Assembly: GCA_015039465.1 (NCBI GenBank)
Contig: MU130359.1
Location: 62,001-126,000, forward strand
DNA from: Phlegmacium glaucopus
Taxonomy: Eukaryota > Basidiomycota > Agaricomycetes > Agaricales > Cortinariaceae
Direction of reading: 5' to 3'
Length of the DNA: 64,000 nt
Positions 31,699 to 43,457 of this stretch are shown here, piece after piece (the stretch's first letter is position 1; every line of letters starts with the position of its first letter). The notes below the pieces were generated by a model, which worked only from the letters and a program-made list of their open reading frames with translations, made no database searches and was not told the DNA's origin. The position numbers were made by a program, and so were the translations under genes.

Positions 31699-32271
31699 TG
31701 TTACATTCCATCATACATTACTCTGGTCCAGCTCCGTCAGAGTTGTCTCCAGTAGTCTGTACTCCGTACAGTCACTTCCCTCACATCCCAAACTACTCCT
31801 TCTACGTTCAACCCCGAGACTCCTCCGTGTCATTCCGGTTCCTCCATCTATACTCTGCACCCTTTACCACTTCTTCGCCACTACCACTATTTCTTTGTCA
31901 TCACATTCCCACTATCAGTCAGCACACCAGCCATGGATTATTCACCCCAAGAATGCAGGACCTTTCGGGAGCAGAACGCAGCACATTATATTTATACTTT
32001 ATATTTTGGTTGCAATTCCTTTTATTATTTAAGTACTTGAACTTGTATGTTTTCCCTCAGTTCGAATATCAACATAGTTTCCTCCTCCTAGTCTTCCTCT
32101 AAGTTACTGCAACTTCCGGTTCTACTCTGTTCTGTTCTTAGTCCGAAATTAGGACACGAAGGTTTAGGGTAGCACAGCACATACGCTGAGGCTATAGTCC
32201 TTTCCCGTTCCATGGTTCTGTTCCGGTCAAACTCCATCCAATACTCCGGAATAGAGTTCTCGAACTTAACA
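31699..32271 (+). repeat. 3' LTR
   Basis: 573 bp, equal in length to the 5' LTR and with the same ends. It differs at about 18 sites, about two thirds of them transitions at CpG. At two sites one LTR has CA and the other TG, which implies an ancestral CG lost independently on opposite strands. Confidence 0.93.
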
Positions 32272-32276
32272 CAGCC

Positions 32277-33740
32277 TGTACTTACTGTAGAAATGGGTGA
32301 AAAAAAAGTCCCCTCATTAGCTAGCTCAGGTTCTATTTCATTCTCTAAAGGAGTCTTCTAAGCTCTTTACTTCATTTCTCGTCAAAAATAACATTCTATC
32401 CTCACAATTGGTTGTCGTTCACAACTGTTAGTGTAAATTCACATATCATGTGACCTTAGACACTCACACCATCGGAAATCAATATTTCTGGCTTACCCTC
32501 AAAACACAATAAAATACCAAAAGTATCCATATCGGACACTTGACCATATTACATATCTACAGTACTACTATCTAGAAGCTATACCTCATCAGCACACCTG
32601 GGCCATGCTATGGACCAATTATGTAACACTCTATAGCACTATAGTACCATAGTGTGGGTCCCTATCTCTGTAGTGTCCAGCAGACACTATATAGCACTAT
32701 GTAGCATCACCGGGTTCATAGCACCCTGTAATAGCTCCTTCACTGTGAGACCAGGAGCATGGGAAAAAGCAACCCCAAAGGGTGGAATGGGATAATTCTG
32801 ACAGAAAGTGTTGTTTTTCAGGACTGTGGTAATTTACCACTTTTGGCATCAGGGGAAATTCCGCTGATTAATGTAGACTTTCATGGAAAAATATGTAACA
32901 AAAACTTTTGAAAGAATTCCAACTTGAAACGTCATAAATTTTCAAAGAATTTACAACTCTTGATGTCACCAATGTTCTCAACACTGTGTAGGCAGTCTAC
33001 AGTAGTGGTGGTGGGCAATCTCTATTACAGATTTGGCAGTGTTACATCACATCACATTGCCAAATGTGTGACAAGGTGTGAAATCTATGCAGATGAAAGG
33101 TTATGTGTATTTTGTGTTGAGAGAAACCAGCATCCAAGATCCGGCAGACTTGGGATGAAGAAGAAATGTAAGGTAGATACGACTAGTAGCTATTAGGGTA
33201 AAAACCCTTTGGGTTTTTATTCTGAAACAAGGGCTCTGATCTATGAAAAAGGAAGATAAGATGAGCTGTGTGGGCGGGAGGGACAATGCAGCACAGCAAA
33301 ATCTAGGCCTGGAATGTAAGATCGAGAACAGATTGTGTCGAGCGATGGCAAAGAAAACTATATAAAAGTGGGCTAATGGGAAGCCGTGATTGTTTATCCA
33401 ATATGAATGGTGTATGTGTCTATGTACACTTTTTTTTTTTTGTCGAGGGATGCTGCAAAAAGAAGGGAGTGGATGGGAGGGCTAAAGAAATTATCGCTGC
33501 TTGGATGACGAGCAGAGAAATTCAGTTTGAGGTTGTGGTAGTGGCAGTGAAGAAAAGATTGCCATGCCACAACCCGATTCGTTGCATAGACAAATTTCTA
33601 TGTTCGCACTCATTCCTCGTGCTCTCTTAGAATACAACACTTGAAAAATTTGTATGATAAATGTATTATAGCATCATAGGAATATATAGTGAATGAATTT
33701 TGATCATAAAAGTGGTAATTATGTGGTTTTTTGAGGTGGC
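32277..33740. other. Gene-free flank of the retrotransposon
   Basis: No supported gene is seen. A stretch near 32620-32710 (CTATAGCACTATAGTACCAT and following) resembles 24430-24500 on the other side of the retrotransposon, suggesting both are ends of an older element. A short palindrome AAAACCCTTTGGGTTTT lies near 33200-33220. Confidence 0.4.
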
Positions 33741-34830
33741 TGTGCTTTCTTTATCTGATGGACTGAAACTTCCAGGTAATATAACACTTCAATTATTCAT
33801 TTCTGCAACATGTTTTGGTGATGTAGAATTCTCTACTATGTATTTTGAATATTTCTCAGCAGTTATTTTATTTTATTGCACACTCAGGACCTTACAAATG
33901 AGCAATTTCTACCCAGATACCTGCCAAAATGCCATTTTTGCAACTTCCAGCCAATGGAACACTTCAGAAACTGGTTTATGTAACTTGTCTTGGTGATGTA
34001 AAATGTTCTAATATGTATTCTAAATATTTCCCAGCAATTATTTTATTTTATTTCACACCTAGACCCTTATAAATGATCAGTTTCCACCCAAATTCCTGCT
34101 AAAATGCAGTGTTGGCAACTTCTAGCCTATAGAACACATCTAAAACTGGTTTCTGTAGCTCATATTACTGACACAAAATAGTATAATGTGCATTATTAAC
34201 ATCTCTCAGGAGTTAGAATTTTTTATTTCACACTCAAGCCCTTGGGAATAAGTGAACTACTGCCAATTCCAATCCAAATTTGAAACTTCCAGCCTATAGA
34301 ACTGTTCATAAACTGGTCTTTGTAGCTCTTCCTGTGACCAAAAATTATCTATGGTGTGTCAAAAATATTTCTCAAGAATTTTATTATTTTATTTCCCACT
34401 TATAATCCTACAATTAAGCAAACCCCACCCAGATCCCTGCTAAATTGCAATTTTTGAGACATCCAGCCTGTAAAACTCTTCAGAAACTGGGTTCTGCAAC
34501 CTATCATAGTGACAAAAAATGCTCTACCATATATTCTCACCATTTCTCAGGCATTATATTTTTAAATTCTGCTCCCAACCCCCCACAACTGAGTGATCTT
34601 TAGCCAATTTCATCCAATGTGTGATGTTTGAGACTTCCAACCTATAGAACTCTTCATAAACTGGTTACTGTAACTAATATTGGTGATAAGAAATGCTCTA
34701 CAATGTATCCTAAACACTTCTCAGGAGTTTAATCTTCTGATTTTACATGTTGAGCTTGATAAAATAAGTGATATCAGCCAATGTCAGCCAAAATAATAGC
34801 TGAAGCTTCTAAGGAATAGAACTCTTCAAC
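33740..34830. repeat. Diverged tandem array, period about 167-176 bp
   Basis: Six or seven degenerate units follow one another. A landmark of the form ACTTCCAGCCTATAGAACTC begins at 33942, 34118, 34285, 34459, 34633 and about 34804 (steps of 176, 167, 174, 174 and 171). Each unit also has an AACTGGTT motif about 20 bp later, a TATGTATT..AAATATTTCTCAG block, and TTTTATTTCACACTCA. Some steps are near the length of nucleosomal DNA. No coding potential. It resembles subterminal repeats of a large DNA transposon or a small satellite. Confidence 0.8.
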
Positions 34831-35090
34831 AGCTCATTTATGAGACTTGTTTTGGTGAGAGAATATGCTATATTCTTTACTCTGAACATTTCTCAGGGAT
34901 TAGAATTTTTAATTTCATGCTCCAAGTATGAGATATTGGGTGGTCAGAGCCCATATCTCATACTTGGAGCATGAAATTAAAAATTCTAATCCCTGAGAAA
35001 TGTTCAGAGTCAAGAATATAGCATATTCTCTCACTAAAACAAATCTCATAAATGAGTCGTTGAAGAGTTCTATTTCTTAGAAGCTTCAGC
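34799..35090. repeat. Near-perfect 138-bp-arm inverted repeat
   Basis: The arms at 34799-34936 and 34953-35090 are almost exact reverse complements around a 16-base centre (TGGGTGGTCAGAGCCC) whose ends can also pair. The left arm is the last unit of the tandem array; the right arm is that unit turned around. Transcribed RNA would fold into a long hairpin. Confidence 0.9.
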
Positions 35091-36697
35091 CATCAATTTG
35101 GCTAGGGAAACATGCATCCAGGAACAACCACACACATTTATAAAATTTTATCTATTGTATCTGATTCACATCCTATTTATATGGATATACATCACTCAAA
35201 CTCCCCTCTGGAAGTGTTGTACAGAGGAGGAGCTCAGTGTCTCACTTTCTGCAATGTGACATGTATATGACATGTGACAAGCCAGATGTCACAGGTGACA
35301 GGCATTGCCCACCACCAACAGTAGATATATCCATATTTTTCATAGGATTTGATATTTATTTTAGACATTTACAACAAGAAACATAAGAGTGATACTCTTA
35401 TATCAAGAAAGGATTTTACTACTTCTAGGGTAGTTACAAACTAAAATAAATGTATCGCAGATAAATGAGGGTGCACATGAGTAGCGCTAACATTTTGAAA
35501 TATAGTCTGAGCAAAGATGAGGGTTAGTGCAGTGAGGAATGTGAAATTGTAGAGAAGTTTGCATCGCTGATGAAGATATTAGCTCAAATCACTATGGAAT
35601 AGATTGAAACTTACAGCTGGCCCTTCTGTAGCTATGGCCAGAAATTGATCTGCTGCCGCTAACTTGGCATTGAGGATAGCAGTCAGAAAAGTGTAGAACA
35701 CTGTGACTACTGGCATCAAGTATTGATATAGAAGAAAAGACGCCGCAAAGGCGATGGTAAATGTTAACATTCTGCAATTAATTGTATGCTGCTAAAAAAA
35801 CTATCAAGAACCAATGGATGATCCTAGATGGGGCTGGCTTACTGTAAGTACGCATACTCCATTCATATGTTTTAAACAATGAACACCACAACCAAACACA
35901 AGACTTTTGAGATCGTATGGTGACATGTTGAGTTGCAGTCAGGCGTTCAACGGTTTGAATGAGCTCAGTAAAGATCTGTTTGCTGGGATGGTCGAGAGTG
36001 GTGCATGAGTTGAGTTGAGGATGTTCCTGTGAAAATGAAGGGAGTTGTGGGGAATGAACAATCAATAGAACTGTGGAATAAACACTCAGGTTGAGGTCAT
36101 GGTGTATGTGAGAGAATGAAGTCTGGAGGTGGCTAGGAGCTGCATGAATGTGGAAGGGATGTGTTGTGTGGTCTTGTTGATTGGTTGCAGTCAAGTATTT
36201 ACATGTACATTGAAAATGAAGCTTGTTCGACTGGAGGCTTGTCAGGAAATCATATGGTCCATTCCTTTGATGCAGTGACGACTGGAACCATTCCAGGAGA
36301 GAACAAGGTGGCAGATGACATTAGGATTTTCAGCGTCAATCAGAGCCTGTGAGAGGCTGCAAATGATAGTCTCATGGATACTTGATAATTTGAACAAGTG
36401 TAGAAAGCTAAAAAAAACATAGTAAATTTAATGGGTAGGAAGTAAAATGTATGTTTGTGAGGTTGCCTCTTGAAAGTGGTGCCGGTTGTTAATTCAGTGT
36501 TCATAGGGCATGGCTAGTTGATGTTGAATTTTAAATAACTGCCTTTGAATGGTAACGAGGGAATTGTTGGAGGAGGCCATCTGGAAAGGGAGGTTCAGGT
36601 GCCATGCTCGACATCTCGTGTTGGAAGCCAAGGTTCAGGTTATGAAAAAAAAATCCATTATTTTGCCTTGGAAAATAAACAAAGACGTTTAGTAGCT
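35091..36697. other. Gene-poor stretch downstream of the transposase relic
   Basis: About 1.6 kb without a gene I can name. Minus-strand open frames near 35579-35777 (a hydrophobic stretch with FAASFLLYQYLMPVVTVFY) and 35778-36194 are not recognised and may be remnants of the transposon. Confidence 0.35.
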
Positions 36698-39020
36698 TCA
36701 GTCCACCTGAATGTCCACATTATTGCTCTGATCAATGATAGCCCACTCGTCTCTGTCCTGTATCCTTCCAACAACACACTGTAGCATACTCAGATCAACA
36801 ACCTCATCGACACCAAAATCTTTGTAGTAGTAGATGCCATTCCTTAATGTTGCTTTGACTTCTTGAATTAGCACTATGATGACCATTGTTGGCTTATCTA
36901 AGTTTAGTCGTTGTGCTGATGGTAATTCTAAGAGAAGGATACGGTTTAGTTGGCCAAAGAAATTTTGCAACTCAAAGTCTGGTGTTTGTCTAGGGCGGCA
37001 AGCATGTCAATCTACAAGTTGGGTATACTGGAGAAGAGATACTCAGAAATTGCATATATGGAAAGAAGGCAAGACTTACTTGAACAAAAGATGCATCCCG
37101 GCTGTCCTCAGCCTGTTTGACAAAGTGACAACCAATCATAAGATCACCTCCTTCAAGACAGCTGACTCTGCCGTACTGCACAATTGGCTGATCCAGTTTG
37201 ATGACTGATTGAATGACGCTCTTATGGACATTGAAGCACGTTGCTAAACAAGCCAGAACTTTGTTTCATATTGCTAGGGGTAAGGTTTCACATTGTTGGG
37301 GGGCAGCAAGCATGTACTGTGGATCTGTTTAAATTTTGAATGAGTGATCAGTAACAGGTGATTAACAGAACCTACACACAAAATATGCACAAGTTTGGTG
37401 CTTTCCTTTTTGTCAGGATCCAGGCGTAGGGCTTCATGTAGATCATATAATAGTTGGATTTGATTGAGCTGTGCAGTTGCAGTGACAAACAAAGTAATAG
37501 ATGTGTATGGGTGGTGTCTGCTTCTGATTGATTGGAGCAAAGTGTTGCAATGTCTCCCCATGGTGTATGCCCAGTAGGTCCAGACATGACCGGCTACCCT
37601 GATACCCCATGCAATATGAAGAAGGGCATGGATGGTCAAAGGACAGGTGGAAAGCCAGGTGGGATCATGTTTATAGGACAGCCTATATTGATTTGAGCGT
37701 GATACACGAGAGGAAAGAAGAGGACTCACTTTTTGTATTCCTCCACCCACAACTGGAAACCCTTGTCAATTTGATCCAACATTGCTTCTGATATCTTGAA
37801 TGCTAAACAAAGCTTGAGAAGTTCAACAAGCCATATGAAGTGTTGGTAGTATTGAGGACTTTTAAACCTTCTGCATAACACAATTGGAGCAATATACAGC
37901 ATCCAATTGGCATACATCTCAGCGCTCATTTGAGACCAGTTTGTTGCAATGTTAGGTACTGGAGCCCCAAAAGCTGCTGGAATTGTCACCCTGCATGCGG
38001 CTGTAGATGCTCCGATTTCATTCCAGATATGGGGCTTGATAAAGTAGCCTTTGCCTTGGTGATCCAAGTCTTTGAACTCACCAGTCCAGAACTTGATGAG
38101 ATTGGGAATTAAATTCTCCCAGATAAGATGCATGAAATCAAATGGGAATGAGGAAGGGAAGGAAATTGAGGATATGGAACTTAGCACCGGTATGCCCTTA
38201 ATGCCATATTCTTTAGCAAGCCATTCATGTGTGACATTGTTGGGCGCCATTTCAATGTTGTGTGCTTGTTTCATTAGTTTCTCCTGGGTGTGGATGGGAA
38301 GATTATATGGGTCGTATTGAGGAGGTGTAGCTCCAGGAACCTTGTCTTGTTGGAGGGGGACATAGTTTGTCCAAGAATTGAAGCAAATGCCTTTGATGTC
38401 ACATATTCAACAAGGCCTGATACCATTTTGCCCCTTCATGCGCATGATCAGAGCCATAGTGGGAATATCACCAAATCCCAAGATGAGATAGGCATGAAGT
38501 AAAAATAATGCCTGGCTAATTGTGTTGAAAGCCTTGATACCCAACTCTAGTTGAATCAGTTCTTGAACAAGTGGCCAACAAAATTAGTCCCAATCCCAAG
38601 GCTTTTTTGGGCCTGGGACCATGGAAACGTGAATGCAATATTTCTTTTGGAAACATATCTCAGGAGGGAGATTGTAGTTGAAAAGGATGATGGGCCAGCA
38701 CATCTCATTGCGCTTCTTGAATGGAGCAAAACCGTCCGTCAAAAGACCAAGGGGAATGTCACATTCATCGGAAAAGTAGAAAAAGGGATTGGCATCACCA
38801 GCAGGGACAATGGTGTTGAGTAAAGACTGATAATGAGAGCCATCAAAAATGTCCTTGATAACTCCAGGTTCATGTACATGATTTGCTCGATAGCACATCT
38901 TCTTTGCATGTATAGAGTTTGCTGACATAGCTTGCAATGGAGGGACATAGTCAAAATAGTTGCATGGCTTTCAATTGGCCTTGAATCGTGCTTCCTTGCA
39001 GTTGGGGCATTCACTTAGGT
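36698..39020 (-). pseudogene. Decayed Tnp2-type (CMC/EnSpm-like) transposase
   Basis: A DNA-transposon transposase relic. Reading down the minus strand it shows a CPNCKEARFKA zinc-ribbon-like start, then YRANHVHEPGVIKDIFDGSH, SDECDIPLGLLTDGFAPFK and GPKKPWDWD. These are followed by LELGIKAFNTISQALFLLHA, ILGFGDIPTMALIMRMKGQN, KEYGIKGIPVLSSI and FPFDFMHLIWENLIPNLIKF. Last come YKHDPTWLSTCPLTIHALLH, VQYGRVSCLEGGDLMIGCHF and a C-terminal YYYKDFGVDEVVDLSMLQCV ending at 36698. Intron-like GT-AG breaks occur (for example after 37732). In-frame stops interrupt it after KAN (near 38973), after DWD (near 38587) and after GIRPC (near 38416). Two of the three fit CGA to TGA. The order and motifs match the Tnp2 family from memory. 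Confidence 0.8.
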
Positions 39021-40630
39021 CCTCATATGGTGATAAGACTGAAAATTGAATACCTATGGATTATTCATTTTTCATAATATTATTCTTCAATTGAATCAAG
39101 AAGATCAATAAACCAACCATGAATTAATCTACAAATTGATAGTGTAAGGGTCAAAAGTGTTGACTACACTTGTTGATTAAACTGGAAATTGCAAAGTCTT
39201 GAATGTTAATCAGCAGATAACTATGATCTGAATTGATCTATTTATCATACTGTTAAATAACACTACAAAAAGTTCAGACTATAACCATACAAAAATCCAT
39301 AATGGTCAAATGAACAACTTGCAATCTGAAGTAACTATCAAGTCTACAACTGTGAAGGAATTTGTCATACAAGTCCTAGGATGATATCAGTAAACATCAA
39401 TACAAGTTCCTGAAACAGTGAAACACTTTGTGACATTTGTGACATATGACATCACAAAACAATGCTCAGTCATCAAGAAACAAGATTAATCATCTAGAAA
39501 CATGATTCATCATCTAGAAACAAGATTAATCATCATAAAACAAGGATTTATAATCCTGAAACAAGGATTTATCATCCAAAAACAAGACATGACATCATAA
39601 AATCATCAGTCATCATAAAACATCATCAGTCATCCTTACAGACTCTTACCTAATTTTGTTTCTCATTTATGTATAAAAGTAACTAGAAAGCACCAATAAC
39701 ATTAGTGAATTTGCACTCATTCTTTCTTTCCCAAATTTCACTACTGTGAATTGGCACAAGTTAGAAAGAACTTACAAGTGGACTTGTCCTACTTCACTCA
39801 GTTCAAAGAATATTAAATCCTAAAGGGACTTGTCTTTGTTCTGTTTAAACAAAGAATATTAAATCCTATAGGGACTTGTCTTTGGAGTTGGAATATTAAA
39901 GCCTTTGTCAGAGTCTGAGGAGAAATCCTTGTACTATAAAGCTGTTTCATAGTCTGCCTGTGGGACTTTAAATCATTTGTTTTTGGAACTGTTCATAGAA
40001 TATTAAATCCTAAAGGGACTTGTTTATGTTCATCCAAATTGGTTTCTCATACAAGCAAAGAATATTGAACCCCAAAAAGGGAATTATCTTTGTTCATCAA
40101 ATCACAATATCATATAGTCTAAGAAATTGGACTTTAAAAACTGGTCATAAAGAGAAAGAGAGTTTGAAGAGTGTACAGATTGCCAAAAATAGTCTAAAAA
40201 GAATTGGACTTTAAACCTGTATTTGGAAGTTTATTCAAGAGTATACTGGTTATACTTTCAAGGAAACCCCAACTTGCTCAATACAAAAATTTGTTATTGG
40301 TTGCTGGTTGTTGGATTTGTTGTGAACATTTCCTTAAACAGCAGTAATCTCAGAACTACAAATTAAAATCATGTCAATGGTCCAACGAAGCAAACACAGC
40401 TGTAACATACAGGCCAAAATCCAGCAAGAGATTGAACACGCTTCTTGATCATTTTTAGGCTGTCCTGACTCAAGTTTGGAAAAGCCTTGGGAAGTTGGCT
40501 GAAGGTACAATCCGACAGGTGATCCTCCACTTTAAGCATATATCTATGAAATAGGCTGAGGTCAGATTCTCCCAGAGACTGTCCATCTAAAGTGTTGTTA
40601 GCTGGGTAGGTAATTCATACGAGGAGTACA
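39021..40630. repeat. AT-rich gene-free stretch with short direct repeats
   Basis: Two clusters stand out. At about 39465-39640, variants of ATCATCTAGAAACAAGATTA and CATCATAAAACA recur. At about 39795-40090, the phrase AAAGAATATTAAATCCTAAA with GGGACTTGTCTTTG appears four times with changes. No coding frame is supported. This may be a noncoding part of the Tnp2 element. Confidence 0.6.
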
Positions 40631-40633
40631 AAC

Positions 40634-41011
40634 CTAAAGCTGCAGCTTCACGCTTGAAGTCTTTGCCCCATTGTTACTGCCTTTGCCATCAGAATGAGAA
40701 CAGCTGTCTTGTCTACTAGTTGTCCAGCACATCTCAATCATGCTCCCAGATCTCTCTACAAACCTGATCTGCTGATCTGTATCTGCCATTACTGGAGGGA
40801 GAAAATCCTCTATCAGGTCTGTGTCCACTTGAGAACTAGGGGTAATTTCAGGTGATTGATTCTCCTCAAGTGGAGCTGCCTTGAGTCGTTTGCGGCTGCC
40901 ATCCCAGTCAAGATTGGAGGAAGCCCGCTTTTTGGATCCCCTCTGCACAAGTGGGGTTGGCTCCTGTTGCTGCCAGGTGTTTCTCTTCAACAATTTGGTC
41001 TCTGTCACCAC
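40634..41011 (-). CDS. Hypothetical protein, probably part of a transposon gene
   Basis: An open frame of 125 codons with protein-like composition: a basic stretch (RGSKKRASSNLDWDGSRKRL), an acidic/proline part (SSQVDTDLIEDFLPPVMADT) and a Ser/Gly-rich end. It lies upstream of the Tnp2 relic on the same strand and could be its N-terminal exon or an accessory gene. No known domain recognised. Confidence 0.35.
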   Translation of the reverse strand: MVTETKLLKRNTWQQQEPTPLVQRGSKKRASSNLDWDGSRKRLKAAPLEENQSPEITPSSQVDTDLIEDFLPPVMADTDQQIRFVERSGSMIEMCWTTSRQDSCSHSDGKGSNNGAKTSSVKLQL

Positions 41012-41728
41012 TCTGGCTCGAAGTGAAGTCTTCCCACAGGCATTTAAATGGTTTCATTTTGTGGCATATGTCACTTCTCACCCACAGCCGCATGTGCAAG
41101 GAATCCGGCCTGCCATGTAGAAGAATAGCTGAGGGAATCAGATAGCATAGCTCAATGGACCTTTTATACAGACAGAAAGATATGATCTGGAGAGGGACGT
41201 GTCGGAGCTTAGGAATTGAGCAGGAACAAGCCAGAATGTTGAAGGATGACCTTGAAGCTTAGGGAACGTGAGGGGGATTCAATTGAAATTACCAGAACAA
41301 CATTGACAATATATGAATAAACAAATTTGTTCATCAGGCAACTGCCAGTGCCAAACACCAAGAAAAAATGCAACCCAGGACAAAACCAGTGATAAAACAA
41401 GACCAAGTAGCTGATGACGAGGACAACTTTTTCTGAGATACCTTGCTGGACAAGATCTACAACATTATTAAATGTGTATTGCTCACAACAAAATATGTTA
41501 TCGACTCACAGGTATCTGTTTGAATCTGAGTTGCTACCTCTCCTGCACTGACATCATTGAAGAAAGCAATATCCTGATGCAATCTAGACAAAAAAATTGA
41601 AGAGACAATCTTGTAATACGATGCCAGAAAAATACCTCTTGCATTGACATATCCTCAATCACACCACAGAGACCTGCCTGTTCACCTTCAAAAACTTCAA
41701 TTTGATCACCGGCTATAGAACAGCAATG

Positions 41729-42609
41729 CTAGTTTTCACAACACTTAATGACAGAGAGGTTGGCAATATGGTTGTTGCATCTATCTTGTTGTCGAGTGAA
41801 TTGCATAATCTCATCAAGGGTGGGGTTCATGTTGTTGTTGTCAATAATTAGAGTACTTTTGAAATTCTTCTCCACAAATCCATCTTTATAAGTGTTGTTT
41901 TGAAAGACGTAGGCTTGATTCCATTTGATAATGTTCTTGCATTCATATACTTTGAGATTGCTGTGGTCACATCGTTCCAACACCTGTAGAAGCTCAGCAC
42001 CAGGGTTGTCCAAAAAAGATCTGATTGTTGATGCAAGGCCTACAACTGGACTGACAGAGTGCACATCCAGTGTCTGGCCGACGCAAAGTCTAGGCCAGTG
42101 TCTGACTGATGCAAAGTCTAGGTCAAGAGATACAACTGACGCAAAGTCTTGGTCAAGAGATATGACTGATGTGAAGTCTAGGTCGTATCTGGGGTAGTAA
42201 GGTGTTTGCGTTGAGTGGAGAGGTGACATGGATGAACATTGATGGGATTCACCTTGTTGTCATTGATAGTTAGAGTACTCATTTTGAAATTCTTCTCCAC
42301 AAATCCATCATTATAAGTGTTGTTTTGAAAGACGTAGGCTTGATTCTGTTTGATAATGTTCTTGCATTCATATACTTTGAGAGTGCTGTGGTCGCATTGT
42401 TTCAACACCTGTAGAACCTCGGCACTGGGGTTGTCCAAAAAAGATCTGATTGTCAATGCAAGGCCTATGACTGGACTGATGCATAGATGAACATTGATGG
42501 GAGAGATGATGGACTTAGATAAAAAAAAATAAACATCAGCAAACCTGTGCCAAAGGCACATGACCTTGAATATTACATAATCACTCTCTAAACAAATAAA
42601 CATTGACAA
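41729..42609 (-). pseudogene. Unidentified coding segment present in two tandem copies
   Basis: Two related frames lie one after the other on the minus strand (42609-42178 and 42229-41729). Each contains a block that includes TIRSFLDNP, then HS.LKVYECKNIIK and NQAYVFQNNTY.DGFVEKNF. The repeated DNA is at about 42235-42485 and 41800-42060, offset by about 430 bp and roughly 90 percent alike. Between them lies a minisatellite (42040-42185). The protein family is not recognised. It may be a fragment of a cellular gene caught in the transposon cluster. Confidence 0.4.
42040..42185. repeat. Minisatellite with core GACGCAAAGTCTAGG
   Basis: About four imperfect units of roughly 36 bp share GAYGCAAAGTCTNGG with TCAAGAGATA or TGTCTGACTG spacers. 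The same core in the opposite orientation forms another array at 43136-43262. Confidence 0.7.
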
Positions 42610-43135
42610 ATCTGTGCCAAAGGCACATGATGTCCTTGAACATTACATAATCACTCTCTTTGTCTCTCTCCCTCAACAACTCTGGTGAGCTCACCCTCTC
42701 TCGTTGGACATGGATACACATGAGTTAGACTTCACATCACTCATATTTTGGACTAGACTTTGAGTCGTCCATAGGGCTTAGACTTCATGTTGGCCCCAAG
42801 GTTTAGACTTTGCATTGACCTTCTGGCCATGGCTTATTATCATCTTCAATTTGAATCCACCAGCTAACAACTGTATCTACCGGCTAACGATTGTATCTAC
42901 AACTTTTTTTGGTGAGCCATTCTTTCTCTCCTGCTATTCCCCCGTGGCTAGTACCATTGGGTATCCAACTCATTCCAGGTGGCTGATACAAGCATCCTGC
43001 ATGGCCCTGCATTTCATCAGACACTGTCAGCAACTTAGGTACTGACCCATGAACAGCCGCTGTTAGCTTGTGCCCCTAGGTCCCTGAGTACCACGATGCC
43101 CTGGGAACACCACATGGAAATATGAATGCTTGAGT

Positions 43136-43262
43136 TGGACTTCACGTTGCTTGAGCTAGACTTTGTGCCATCCAAGACTAGACTTTGCGTCATCCAGGAC
43201 TAGACTTTGCATCATCCAGGACTAGACTTTGTGTCATTCAGGACTAGTCATTCAGGGCTTAG
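43136..43262. repeat. Minisatellite with core TAGACTTTGCGTCATCC (inverted partner)
   Basis: Four or five units of about 27 bp read ACTAGACTTTGCRTCATCCA with small changes. The core is the reverse complement of the array at 42040-42185; related single units also occur at about 42720-42820. The two arrays bracket about 950 bp. Confidence 0.7.
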
Positions 43263-43457
43263 ACTCTGTGTCAGCCCCATCACTGATGTGTATTTTTTTT
43301 TGCCAGTCAACATATTTTTGTTCTAGATATCATTCTATTCTATTCATTCCAATGTCATCACTCAGTGAAACTCCTTATTGGCCAAAACCACGATGGTATG
43401 TTCTCATCTCTAGCCCTCTACACTTGTGCTGATCTCCCATAGTACCTCTTGGTCCAT

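Larger units (their letters stand above)
24900..32271 (+). mobile_element. Ty3/Gypsy chromovirus LTR retrotransposon
   Basis: This is a complete-length element of 7372 bp with two 573-bp LTRs (24900-25472 and 31699-32271). Both begin TG and end CA, and they are flanked by a 5-bp target duplication CAGCC (24895-24899 and 32272-32276). Plus-strand coding order is gag, protease, reverse transcriptase, RNase H, integrase, chromodomain, as in Ty3-type chromoviruses. It carries an extra spliced gene on the opposite strand between the chromodomain and the 3' LTR. The LTRs differ at about 18 positions (roughly 3 percent). Frameshifts, stops and a changed catalytic residue make this copy non-autonomous. 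Confidence 0.95.

Noticed and set aside
39260..39275. CACTACAAAAAG, the classic start of a CACTA transposon end
   Set aside because: No matching inverted partner (CTTTTTGTAGTG) was found at a suitable distance on the other side of the transposase relic, so one 12-mer in AT-rich DNA is not enough.
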